The notes beneath the pieces are model-generated. The model searched no databases, was not told the DNA's origin, and was given only the letters and a program-made list of their open reading frames with translations. Shown one piece after another: positions 1-7,206 of a stretch of DNA of 56,120 nucleotides. The DNA is from Halorubrum persicum. GTDB taxonomy: Archaea; Halobacteriota; Halobacteria; Halobacteriales; Haloferacaceae. Both the position numbers and the translations under genes were made by a program. Numbering within the stretch: position 1 is the stretch's first letter; the number at the start of each line of letters is the position of its first letter. The DNA lies in assembly GCF_002727125.1 (NCBI RefSeq), contig NZ_NHOA01000031.1:1-56120 (forward strand), in the 5' to 3' direction.

Positions 1-287
1 ACCATGTTACACGGGAACAGCGCGCCCATCCGCCCCTCGGTCGCGTCGAGCGCGCGGTCGGCCATCTCGGGGTTGCAGGCGCCGAGGACGTAGTACGGAT
101 CGCGGCCCGCATCGGCCTTCTCGTTGAGCATCTCCGACGGGGAGAACTCGACGGGAATCCCGAACCCCGCGTCGAGACACACCTCGCGGACGCGCTCGAT
201 CGCCGACTCGTGGTCGGTTTCGAGCGTGGTCTGCGTCTCGCCGTACTCCTCGGGATCGAGCTCGTGCGGGTCGAAGGGAATCGCCAT
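1..287 (-). CDS. DUF302 domain protein (3' end outside window)
   Basis: Starts at the ATG whose complement ends at 287 and runs off the left edge, so 95 residues are visible. The fragment begins MAIPFDPHELDPEEYGETQT and contains the DUF302 hallmarks: a Val-Arg helix, a GFGIPVE strand, a YYVLGACNPEMADRAL segment and LFPCNMV at the window edge. DUF302 proteins are small, function-unassigned proteins; the conserved Cys in the GACNP and PCN motifs suggests a ligand or metal site, but that is inference. A T-rich box on the minus strand centred near 314 sits about 27 nt before the ATG, which fits leaderless transcription. No role can be assigned from context. Confidence 0.85.
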   Translation of the reverse strand, partial: MAIPFDPHELDPEEYGETQTTLETDHESAIERVREVCLDAGFGIPVEFSPSEMLNEKADAGRDPYYVLGACNPEMADRALDATEGRMGALFPCNM

Positions 288-363
288 ACGCCGAGTCCGT
301 GTCGCCCGGACAAAAACCTCGCGACGGACGGGAAGGGAGACGGACCGGACGCGGGGAGGAGGG

Positions 364-431
364 CGGAGCAGGGAGAGGGTCGGAGCGGGGAGAGAGACGG
401 AGCAGAGAGACGAACGAAGCAGAGAGAGGCG
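364..431. repeat. Four degenerate 17-bp purine-rich tandem repeats
   Basis: Units at 364-380, 381-397, 398-414 and 415-431 follow the pattern CGRAGCRGRGAGASRVD with a few differences each. They lie in the gap between the start of the DUF302 gene and the 3' end of the DUF5789 gene. Similar repeats occur at 37299-37354 and 46758-46805. Confidence 0.7.
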
Positions 432-446
432 AGAAACGGCGGACGG

Positions 447-734
447 CTACTCGGTCGCGACTGGACCGGAACCGATTATCTCCTCGACCTCGGTCACGAA
501 CTCGCCTCGGCCCTCGAACAGCGGGACCTCCGACGCCGCGAGCACGTCGTCGAGGTCGCGGGCGCCCTCCGGCGTCCGGATCGTCGCGTCGCCCTCCTGG
601 GCGCGCAGGTCGCTGCGCTTCGCGGGCCACGTGAGACGGGACGCGACGCGGGCGATCGGCTCGCCCGCCACGTCCGGCCCCTCGCCAAGCTCGACGGCCG
701 GCTCCTCCGCTTCGGCCTCGTCGTTGTCGCTCAT
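447..734 (-). CDS. DUF5789 family haloarchaeal protein
   Basis: 95 residues from the ATG at 734 (MSDNDEAEAEEPAVELGEG). The frame is open further upstream, but the upstream part is Arg/Pro-rich and not haloarchaeal-like, while a box reading CATTAGTG on the minus strand near 764 sits 30 nt before this ATG. After an acidic N-terminus the protein has an LTWPAKRSDL segment, a short basic then acidic stretch, TIRTPEGARDLDDVL, and a C-terminus ending near IIGSGP. This order matches the small haloarchaea-restricted family I know as DUF5789. Function is unknown. It is transcribed in the same direction as the DUF302 gene but separated from it by the tandem repeats. Confidence 0.75.
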   Translation of the reverse strand: MSDNDEAEAEEPAVELGEGPDVAGEPIARVASRLTWPAKRSDLRAQEGDATIRTPEGARDLDDVLAASEVPLFEGRGEFVTEVEEIIGSGPVATE

Positions 735-973
735 ACCCCGCGCTTTCGCTCCGGCGACACTAATGGTTTCGATGCGAGCCAAGGTGCGGGGCGATTCGGC
801 GCCGCACCGGGAGGGGCCGGCCCGCGGTCGAGGCGGTGCACCCAAAACAATTCGGTGGTGTGGTTATACGATCCGGCGACAACTGTCAGGCGGGATCGCG
901 CACACGACTCCCGCGATGTCGTGCCGCGACGGCACGCACTGATTCCCCCGACCCCCGTCCGTTTTGACGCGTC

Positions 974-2083
974 TCACCGCCAGCCGCGGTCGGTGCCGTT
1001 CAGCCGCTCGCACCCGTCCTCGGTGACGACGACGAGGTCCTCGATCCGGCAGCCGAACCGCCCGTCGAGGTAGACCCCCGGCTCCACAGAGAAGACCATC
1101 CTCGGCTGTAGCTCCCGGTCGTTGCCGGCCACGACGTACGGCTCCTCGTGGACGTCGAGCCCGACCCCGTGGCCGGTGCGGTGGACGAACGCGTCCCCGT
1201 AGCCGGCGTCCTCGATGACCTCGCGTGCGGCCCGGTCGACCGCCTCGGCGGCGACGCCCGGTTCGACCGCCGCGACCGCCGCGGCCTGCGCCTCGCGGAC
1301 GGTCTCGTGGACGCGCCGGTACTCGGCCGGCGGCTCGCCGTCGAAGACGAGGGTCCGGGTCTGGTCCGAGGGGTAGCCGTCGACTCGAGTGCCGAAGTCG
1401 AGCACGACGGGCTCTCCCGCCCGGATCTCTCGGTCGCCGTGCCCGTGGTGGGGCTTCGCCCCGTTCGGCCCCGCGCCGACGATCGTCTCGAAGGAGACCC
1501 CCTCGCCGCCGTGCGCGGCCAGCCGGTCGGCGATCTGGTCGGCGAGGGCGCATTCGGTCATCCCGACCGCGTCGGCGCCGAGGTTGCGGAGGTCCCGGAC
1601 GGCCTCGTCGGCGGCGACCGCGGCCGCGCGCAGCGCGTCGACCTCGGCCGCGTCCTTCCGGACGCGGAGGGCGGCGAGCGCCTCGCTCGCGAGCCCCCAC
1701 TCAGCGTCGGGCGCGGCGTCCCGGAGGTCCTGCGCGAACGTCGCCCACATCGTGTCGTCGACGAGCAGGCGTCCCTCGCGGAGCCCGAGGTCGCCGAGCA
1801 GCTCCCGGACCGCGGCGGCCGGGTCGTCGCCGTCGGCCCACGTCCGCACCGCGTCGACGGTGGTCGCCTCCCGGACTTGCGTCTCGTAGAGAGCGGGGAC
1901 GAACAGGGTCGGCTCGCCGGCGGCGGGCACGACGAGGAAGAGGTGTCGCTCGCCCGGCTCCTCGACGAATCCGGTGAGATACTGGAGGTTCCGGCTGGGG
2001 AAACAGACGAGTCCGTCGGCGCCGACGCCCCGGAGTCGTGCCGCCGCGCGCTCGCGCCGTTCCGCGTGGACGTCTTCGGTCAC
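974..2083 (-). CDS. pepQ: M24B family Xaa-Pro dipeptidase/aminopeptidase
   Basis: 369 residues, the usual length for the family. An N-terminal creatinase-like domain (about 1-140) precedes the pita-bread metallopeptidase domain. All five metal ligands can be placed: Asp229 in VVLDFGT, Asp240 in GYPSDQTRT, His305 in HRTGHGVGL, Glu334 in FSVEPG and Glu348 in RIED; the catalytic His212 lies in KPHHGHG. It should cleave X-Pro peptides in the cytoplasm using two divalent metals. The start is a GTG (complement of 2081-2083), supported by a TTATAAG box centred 28 nt upstream, so translation is probably leaderless from GTG. Dipeptidase versus aminopeptidase P activity cannot be told from sequence. 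The gene symbol is the usual annotation rather than a demonstrated activity. Confidence 0.9.
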   Translation of the reverse strand: MTEDVHAERRERAAARLRGVGADGLVCFPSRNLQYLTGFVEEPGERHLFLVVPAAGEPTLFVPALYETQVREATTVDAVRTWADGDDPAAAVRELLGDLGLREGRLLVDDTMWATFAQDLRDAAPDAEWGLASEALAALRVRKDAAEVDALRAAAVAADEAVRDLRNLGADAVGMTECALADQIADRLAAHGGEGVSFETIVGAGPNGAKPHHGHGDREIRAGEPVVLDFGTRVDGYPSDQTRTLVFDGEPPAEYRRVHETVREAQAAAVAAVEPGVAAEAVDRAAREVIEDAGYGDAFVHRTGHGVGLDVHEEPYVVAGNDRELQPRMVFSVEPGVYLDGRFGCRIEDLVVVTEDGCERLNGTDRGWR

Positions 2084-2106
2084 GGTCGCCTTCGTCCCGC
2101 CGACCG

Positions 2107-2114
2107 CTTATAAG
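2107..2114 (-). promoter_or_regulatory. TATA box of the M24B peptidase gene
   Basis: The palindromic octamer CTTATAAG is centred about 28 nt upstream of the GTG at 2083, the distance expected when transcription begins at the start codon. It supports the GTG start. Confidence 0.6.
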
Positions 2115-2179
2115 TAGGCACTCGTTGAGCGGGCGGCAAGCGCCTCATAACGATATGCGAAGCACCCGCACGATGATGT

Positions 2180-2323
2180 ATGAGCAGTCAGACCGAGTCG
2201 ACGTTCGACTGTCCCGAGTGCGACGTGACCGCTCCGTCGGCGTCGGTGCCGTACGACGCCCTCGGCTACGCCGTCTGTCCGGTCTGTTCGCACGCGACGG
2301 CGCCGACGGACGACGGGAACTGA
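2180..2323 (+). CDS. 47-residue zinc-ribbon microprotein
   Basis: Short reading frame beginning MSSQTESTFDCPECDVTA and ending with TGA at 2321-2323. It holds two CxxC knuckles, CPEC at 11-14 and CPVC at 33-36, spaced as in a single zinc ribbon, and the tail is acidic. An AT-rich patch ATAACGATAT at 2147-2156 is centred about 28 nt before the ATG, which fits a leaderless transcript diverging from the M24B peptidase gene. Haloarchaea encode many one-domain zinc-finger proteins under 70 residues, several linked to stress or biofilm phenotypes; the role of this one is not known. The cysteine spacing and promoter position make it a likely real gene. Confidence 0.65.
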   Translation: MSSQTESTFDCPECDVTAPSASVPYDALGYAVCPVCSHATAPTDDGN

Positions 2324-2412
2324 TCACGCCGCCGTCGAGACGCCGCTCCCGAGGCCGCACACCCCCGACGCCGAACCGCGTCGCTTTAGCCGCGCCGCGC
2401 GCGCTCTCCGGT

Positions 2413-2640
2413 ATGCCCTGGTCAGTGGGACGCGAGGACGACGTGATCACCGAGTGGGAGCGCTCCGACGACTACGCGACGGTCCGGATCCGCGAGCGCG
2501 GCGACGGCGGGTTCGTCGCCCGCCTCGACGTGATGGAGCAGGCCGCCGACGAGTCGGCCTACGAGCGCGAGCGGTTCGACGACCGCGAGGCCGCACTCGA
2601 GCGCGCGGCGACGTGGCGCAAGGAGCGCGACGTCGAGTAA
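2413..2640 (+). CDS. Small acidic haloarchaeal protein, function unknown
   Basis: 75 residues from ATG 2413 (MPWSVGREDDVITEWERSDD). The frame is open further upstream but there encodes an Arg-rich shadow. A GCTTTAG box near 2387 lies about 26 nt before the ATG. The sequence is a compact single domain: two short strands (YATVRIRERG, GFVARLDVM) followed by a charged helix (ALERAATWRKERDVE). I recognise it as the type of short protein conserved among haloarchaea but cannot name a characterised family. It is not obviously in an operon with the zinc-ribbon gene 90 nt upstream. Confidence 0.7.
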   Translation: MPWSVGREDDVITEWERSDDYATVRIRERGDGGFVARLDVMEQAADESAYERERFDDREAALERAATWRKERDVE

Positions 2641-2708
2641 CCAGAGGCGTCGACAGGGAGCGTCGACCCCACCACACCGCGACTCCGGCGAGGCGATCGA
2701 GCCGACGG

Positions 2709-3074
2709 TCAGGGGAGTGACACCGCGTCGTCGAGGAACGCCTGGCACTCGACGGTCCGGCCGTCCGGATCCTCCGCGAAGAACTGGTAGATGTCGTAGC
2801 GGTCGTTCCGGTGTGGCGACCCGACGGCGTCGGCTCCCGGCGCCGCATCGAGTCGCTCGTGGACCTCGTCGACGGCGTCAGGGTCCGAGTACACGAACGT
2901 GATCGTCCCGCAGTCGTCGGTGTGGTCGCGCTCGCAGAACCCGAACAGCATGTTGTCGTAACCCAATATGGCGCAGTCGGGCTGTTCGAGCCGCACCGTG
3001 GCGCCCATCGTCTCGCGATAGAAGTCGACGACTGCGTCGTGCTGCTCCGTCGCGTTGAACACGATTCCGGACAT
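2709..3074 (-). CDS. VOC (glyoxalase/bleomycin-resistance) superfamily protein
   Basis: 121 residues from ATG 3074 (MSGIVFNATEQHDAVVDFYR). The beta-alpha-beta-beta-beta fold is readable: VDFYRETMGA near the start of the first module, then CAILGYDNMLFGF, and in the second module ITFVYSDPDAVDEVHERL, DIYQFFAEDPDGRTVECQAFL. The DPDG turn and final E are typical of VOC proteins, where E and H residues hold a divalent metal. The substrate cannot be inferred. The track frame begins earlier with a basic, non-halophilic stretch, so the internal ATG is preferred. It converges on the 75-aa gene. Confidence 0.8.
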   Translation of the reverse strand: MSGIVFNATEQHDAVVDFYRETMGATVRLEQPDCAILGYDNMLFGFCERDHTDDCGTITFVYSDPDAVDEVHERLDAAPGADAVGSPHRNDRYDIYQFFAEDPDGRTVECQAFLDDAVSLP

Positions 3075-3199
3075 GGCTCGGAGATCGGACACGGGACACT
3101 TCACGGCACCGGGCGGCTTCGGTCGTCCCGGTCCGGAGTCCCGCGAACGCGGCGCCGAGGAGCGTGGCTTTTTATTATCGCTGGGGGTAGGAACCCAGC

Positions 3200-4525
3200 A
3201 TGACCGAACCAACGCGTCGTGACTGGCTGCGGGCCCTCGGTGGCGCGACCACCGCGGGGGTCGCGGGACTGGCCGGCTGTTCCGGCCTCGACACCGACGG
3301 ATCCGGCGAGGGCGATACGGCCGGGAGCGGGGGGTCCGGAGACGGGAGCGACGGCGAGGACGACCGACCGACCGAGGGGCCCGACGACGGGCTGTCGACG
3401 CAGTTCCGGCGAGGCCTCCGGAACACCGGGTACGTCGACGCGACGATCCCGGAAAGCGTCGAGACCGCGTGGGAGGTGCCGGCCAACCGCGGCGACCACT
3501 CGGCCTCGAAGGGGAGTCCGGTAAAGGCGCCGAACGGGGCGATCGTGCTCGCGGACGACACCGGGCGGGTGCAGTCGATCGCGCCGGACGGCTCGGTGAA
3601 CTGGGCGACCTCGATCAGCGACGACGACCGCGGCAGCCACGGGACCCCGGCGATCGCGGACGGGAGCCTGTACGTCGGCACCTACGACGGCGTGGTCTCG
3701 TCGGTGGCGCTCGACGACGGCGAGATCCTGTGGCAGACCGACGCCGGCGACGCCGCCGCCGCCAGCCCGACGTACCACGACGGGAAGCTCTACGTCGCCA
3801 TCGAGCACGCGACCCCGAGCGGGAGCGTCGTCAAGATGGACGCGGAGAGCGGCGAGATCGAGTGGCGCGACGAGCGCCCCACGAACCACCCGCACTCGAC
3901 GGTCGCGATCGACCGCGAACGCGGTCGTCTCATCTTCGGCTCCAACGACGGCCACTGCTACGCGTGGTCGTTCCCCGACCTGGAGCGCGAGTGGGCCTAC
4001 GACACCGGCGGCGACGTGAAGCTCCCCCTGGCGATCAGCGAGGGGATCGCGGTCGTCCCCTCGTGGGCCGGGACCGTCACGGGGCTCGACGTCGAGGACG
4101 GCTCCGTGTTGTGGGAGTTCGAGACCGACGGCGGCGAGACGGCGAGGGGGAGCCCCGATCCGGGAGACACGGGCGGCGTCATGTGCGCGCCGGCGGTCCA
4201 CGACGGCGAGGTGTACGTCGGGAGCCACGACAGCAACGCGTACGCGATCGACCTCCAAACCGGCGAGAAGCTGTGGGCGACGCCGACTGGCGGCTGGATC
4301 ACCGGGAGCGCCGTCGCCACGAACGACCACGTGCTCGTCGGCTCGTACGACGCGAAGCTGTACGCGCTCGACCGCGACGACGGGTCCGTCACCTGGACCG
4401 CCGAGGGCCGGGGCGACGTGACCAGCGCGCCCGCCGTGACCGACGACGGGATCTACTACGCGGAGCGCGCCCCCGAGGACTCCGACGAGGCCGGCATGTG
4501 CTACAAGCTGGTCGCGAGCGACTGA
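3200..4525 (+). CDS. Secreted lipoprotein with PQQ-like beta-propeller repeats
   Basis: 441 residues. The N-terminus TRRDWLRALGG is a twin-arginine signal and LAGC at 24-27 is a lipobox, so the protein should be Tat-exported folded and anchored by lipid at Cys27. A Ser/Gly/Asp linker (about 28-65) leads to repeated blades: YVGTYDGVVSSVALDDGEIL, LIFGSNDGHCYAWSF, VYVGSHDSNAYAIDLQTGE and VLVGSYDAKLYALDRDDG all share the YVGS.DG.vyAlD..tG pattern of PQQ/BamB-type propellers. Such proteins are extracellular scaffolds or, when PQQ is bound, dehydrogenases; no catalytic site is evident here. A TTTTTATTAT box near 3174 sits about 26 nt before the ATG. Confidence 0.88.
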   Translation: MTEPTRRDWLRALGGATTAGVAGLAGCSGLDTDGSGEGDTAGSGGSGDGSDGEDDRPTEGPDDGLSTQFRRGLRNTGYVDATIPESVETAWEVPANRGDHSASKGSPVKAPNGAIVLADDTGRVQSIAPDGSVNWATSISDDDRGSHGTPAIADGSLYVGTYDGVVSSVALDDGEILWQTDAGDAAAASPTYHDGKLYVAIEHATPSGSVVKMDAESGEIEWRDERPTNHPHSTVAIDRERGRLIFGSNDGHCYAWSFPDLEREWAYDTGGDVKLPLAISEGIAVVPSWAGTVTGLDVEDGSVLWEFETDGGETARGSPDPGDTGGVMCAPAVHDGEVYVGSHDSNAYAIDLQTGEKLWATPTGGWITGSAVATNDHVLVGSYDAKLYALDRDDGSVTWTAEGRGDVTSAPAVTDDGIYYAERAPEDSDEAGMCYKLVASD

Positions 4526-4561
4526 GGACCGCCCGCGCCGGCTTCCCTCGCCTCCCGCCGA

Positions 4562-6010
4562 CTACCGCTCCGGGTGGACCGGTCCGTCGAAGCCGCCGCG
4601 GACGAGCGGCTTCGCGACGTGTCGCCGGGCGCTCGGCGGGACCTCGTACCAGCCGTGCTCCAGCTCCCGCTCGATCGGTTCCTCGACTTTTCCGGGCGCG
4701 TCGGTGCCGCAGTCGCGGCAGCGGTACCCCTGTCCCCGGCCCGCCGACGACATCGACCGCCCGCAGTCGGGACAGGTGGGGACGGCGGGCTCCGTCGCGA
4801 CGAGGTCGCGCACGGCGAGCTTCTCCAGTTTCAGCGTCGCCGTCGGCCGGTCGCTCTCCGAGCCGTCGCCTCCGGCGGTGTCCCCGGCCGGCCGGACCTC
4901 GTGCTCGCCGCACACCGTCACCCGGTCGCCGGGACGGAGGGCGCGCACGCGGTCGCGGAACCGACCCGTCGGTTTGAACGCGACGCACCGGAGGCGTGGG
5001 CGGCCGTCGTCGCCGGGGAGCACCACGCGATCGCCGTCGGGGGCCGCCACGTCGACGTGGACGTGACCCCCCCGTTTCGTCTCCGGCTCGCTCGCAACGG
5101 TCCCGGCGACGCGGTAGCCCGCGCCGTCGCGCAGGTCGCCGATCGCACCCGGCGCGAGATGTGCGTCTGTGCCCTGATTCGTCAGGAACGTCGCGGCGCG
5201 CTCGACCGGCTCGGCGGCGATCGACTCGGCGACCTCGCGGCACGCGTCGGCGTCGTCGCCGCGGATTCCGTGGAGGATGGGGCCGGGCGCGTTCGGGACG
5301 CAGACCGCCTCGCCCGTCCCGCGGTCGACGGTGTCCCACACGGTCGGGTACCCCCGGCCCGCGGCCGCGAAGAGGCTCTCGACGTCGACGTCGCGGGGCG
5401 TGCCACAGCGGTCCAGCTCGCGGTAGGAGATGCGCTCGACGGTCCAGTCGTCGAACGCCGCCGGGGCGCCGACGGCCGCGAGCGCGCCGATCCGCCCGCG
5501 TCCCGCGACCGCCTCCGCGTCGGTCTCGCCGCCGGAGCCGAACGCCGCGTGCCGGAAGCCGTGCGCGTCGGCGAGGGCGAGGGCCTCGTCGAGCGGGAGG
5601 CGTCGCCGGAGCGCGCGGCGGGCGAACTCGGCCACGTCGGCCGGGATCGGCGGGGTGATCGACCCGAAACGGTCCCCCGCGGCGTCGCGGTCGGTCGGGT
5701 CGGCGTCGACAAAGTCGAGATCGGCGACGACGACACCGGGGGAGGTCCGAGGGTCGTCGGCCGCCGCGAACTCCCGGACGGCCTCCGCGGCGATGTCGAA
5801 GGCCGCGTCGGCGTCGAACCCGGCGACGTGGAGCGCGACAGCGGCGTTGCCCCGCGTCTTGTGCTTCACGGCGGGGTTGAGTCGGACGAGGAGGCGGCGG
5901 CGGACGCGACCGCCGGCCGCGTCGAGCCGCTCGGCCAGCCGCGCGCCGACGTACGTCGTGCACATCCCGCGCTCGCGGGAGTCGGTGTCGTCGACGGCGA
6001 CGATGGGCAT
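4562..6010 (-). CDS. tiaS: tRNA(Ile2) 2-agmatinylcytidine synthetase TiaS
   Basis: 482 residues from ATG 6010 ([20 protein letters not shown]). TiaS uses ATP and agmatine to convert C34 of the tRNA-Ile2 anticodon to agmatidine, so that it reads AUA rather than AUG. The N-terminal [14 protein letters not shown] motif, the [13 protein letters not shown] segment and the ATP-dependent C34 kinase-type domain match the family. The middle has the [16 protein letters not shown] region and an OB-fold ([17 protein letters not shown] onwards), and the C-terminus has a CPDCG...CRDCG zinc ribbon. An internal Gly/Ser/Asp insertion ([11 protein letters not shown]) is a halophilic linker. The longer open frame upstream of 6010 is not family-like. 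It converges on the PQQ gene with a 36-nt spacer. Confidence 0.93.
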   Translation of the reverse strand: MPIVAVDDTDSRERGMCTTYVGARLAERLDAAGGRVRRRLLVRLNPAVKHKTRGNAAVALHVAGFDADAAFDIAAEAVREFAAADDPRTSPGVVVADLDFVDADPTDRDAAGDRFGSITPPIPADVAEFARRALRRRLPLDEALALADAHGFRHAAFGSGGETDAEAVAGRGRIGALAAVGAPAAFDDWTVERISYRELDRCGTPRDVDVESLFAAAGRGYPTVWDTVDRGTGEAVCVPNAPGPILHGIRGDDADACREVAESIAAEPVERAATFLTNQGTDAHLAPGAIGDLRDGAGYRVAGTVASEPETKRGGHVHVDVAAPDGDRVVLPGDDGRPRLRCVAFKPTGRFRDRVRALRPGDRVTVCGEHEVRPAGDTAGGDGSESDRPTATLKLEKLAVRDLVATEPAVPTCPDCGRSMSSAGRGQGYRCRDCGTDAPGKVEEPIERELEHGWYEVPPSARRHVAKPLVRGGFDGPVHPER

Positions 6011-6155
6011 ACGCGTCCTTTTGGGCTCCCGGACAAACCGGTTTCGGGCGTGGACGAGCGGGAGCGCCGGCGAACGGGTATATAACTGCATCGCCACCCC
6101 GATCGGGAAAAACGCAGGGTGGCAGGGGTTTCGAGTGGCTACAACTGACACAACG

Positions 6156-6163
6156 CATATATA
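6156..6163 (+). promoter_or_regulatory. TATA box of the HTH regulator
   Basis: CATATATA is centred about 26 nt before the ATG at 6186, so the transcript is predicted leaderless. A second TATATAA near 6080 in the same gap could serve tiaS on the other strand, but its spacing (about 70 nt) is less typical. Confidence 0.6.
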
Positions 6164-6185
6164 CGGCGAGCCGCTTGTTTCGACT

Positions 6186-7157
6186 ATGTCCCGGACTGCG
6201 CTGATCGAGAACGTCACCGCGATGCTGGAGGACGCGGGCTTCCTCGTCAGCGACCGGTGTGCGGTCCGGCCCAAGAGCTTCGACGTGGCGGCACGCCGCG
6301 GCGAGGACCTCGTGCTGTTGAAGATCCTCGGCAACGTCGACGCGCTCGACGCGGAGACCGGCGCCGAGATGCGGCGGCTCGGCGAGTACCTGCAGGCGAC
6401 GCCGATGGTGATCGGGGTCCGGACCCGCAACGAGGATCTGAAGCCGGGCGTCGTCTACTTCCGGCACGGCGTTCCGGTGATCAACCCCGACACGGGGTAC
6501 GACCTGTTCGTCGAGGGGATGCCCCCGCTCATCTACGCGGCGCCCGGCGGCCTGTACGTCAGCCTCGACGGCGACCTGCTGGCCGACGAGCGCGAGGAGC
6601 GCGGCTGGTCGCTCGGCCGCCTCGCGACCGAACTCGGCGTCTCGCGCCGAACGGTCTCGAAGTACGAGGACGGGATGAACGCCTCCATCGAGGTGGCGAT
6701 CCAACTGGAAGAGCTGTTCAACGAGCCGTTTTCCAGCCCGGTCGACGTGCTCGACGGGGCCGACGAGGTCCGCGACGCCGACCCCACCCCCTCTGCGCCC
6801 GAGACCGACCCGGACGACGAGCACGTCCTCCACGTCCTCACGAACGCGGGGTTCACCGTCCACCCGACCGCCCGCGCGCCGTTCAAGGCCGTCTCCGAGG
6901 ACGAGGGGAGCGCCGTGACGCGGGTGCTCACCGGTCACTCGGCGTTCACGCCGGCCGCAGAGAAGCGCGCGCGGATCATGTCCTCGATCGGCGAGGTGGC
7001 CCAGACCCGCTCCGTCTACTTCACCGAGGAGGACGAGAAGCGCGAGTCGGTCGACGGCACCGCGCTCGTCTCCTGTGAGGAGCTCGCCGGCATCACCGAC
7101 CCCGAGGAGATCCGCGAACTCATCCGCGACCGAGCGGAAGCCCCCTCCGAAGCCTGA
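6186..7157 (+). CDS. Putative HTH-type transcriptional regulator (archaeal family)
   Basis: 323 residues from ATG 6186 ([20 protein letters not shown]). The N-terminal half resembles a nuclease-like or ligand fold ([20 protein letters not shown]). A classic Cro/C1 HTH follows at about 133-180 ([20 protein letters not shown] then TVSKYEDGM). The C-terminal half is a second alpha/beta domain ([20 protein letters not shown]). This order matches the archaeal putative HTH-type regulator family known from methanogens and halophiles. Its targets are unknown. It converges on the MinD gene, and a perfect hairpin lies between them. Confidence 0.85.
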   Translation: MSRTALIENVTAMLEDAGFLVSDRCAVRPKSFDVAARRGEDLVLLKILGNVDALDAETGAEMRRLGEYLQATPMVIGVRTRNEDLKPGVVYFRHGVPVINPDTGYDLFVEGMPPLIYAAPGGLYVSLDGDLLADEREERGWSLGRLATELGVSRRTVSKYEDGMNASIEVAIQLEELFNEPFSSPVDVLDGADEVRDADPTPSAPETDPDDEHVLHVLTNAGFTVHPTARAPFKAVSEDEGSAVTRVLTGHSAFTPAAEKRARIMSSIGEVAQTRSVYFTEEDEKRESVDGTALVSCEELAGITDPEEIRELIRDRAEAPSEA

Positions 7158-7162
7158 TCGCG

Positions 7163-7181
7163 GGCGGGAGACGCTCCCGCC
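7163..7181. terminator. Perfect 8-bp GC hairpin between convergent genes
   Basis: GGCGGGAG at 7163-7170 pairs perfectly with CTCCCGCC at 7174-7181 around a 3-nt loop. It lies in the 49-nt spacer between the convergent HTH regulator and MinD genes, so it may end transcripts from either side. There is no strong T run, which weakens a terminator call. Confidence 0.45.
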
Positions 7182-7206
7182 GCTCTGACTGTTGAAACGC
7201 CGTCCG

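Noticed and set aside
6068-6090. TATATAA near 6080 as a tiaS promoter
   Set aside because: Spacing of about 70 nt to the tiaS ATG is unlike the 25-30 nt seen for most other genes here; not listed as a feature.
4389-6938. An 849-residue minus-strand frame over tiaS and the HTH regulator
   Set aside because: Runs antisense to the regulator and out of frame with tiaS; basic and motif-free.
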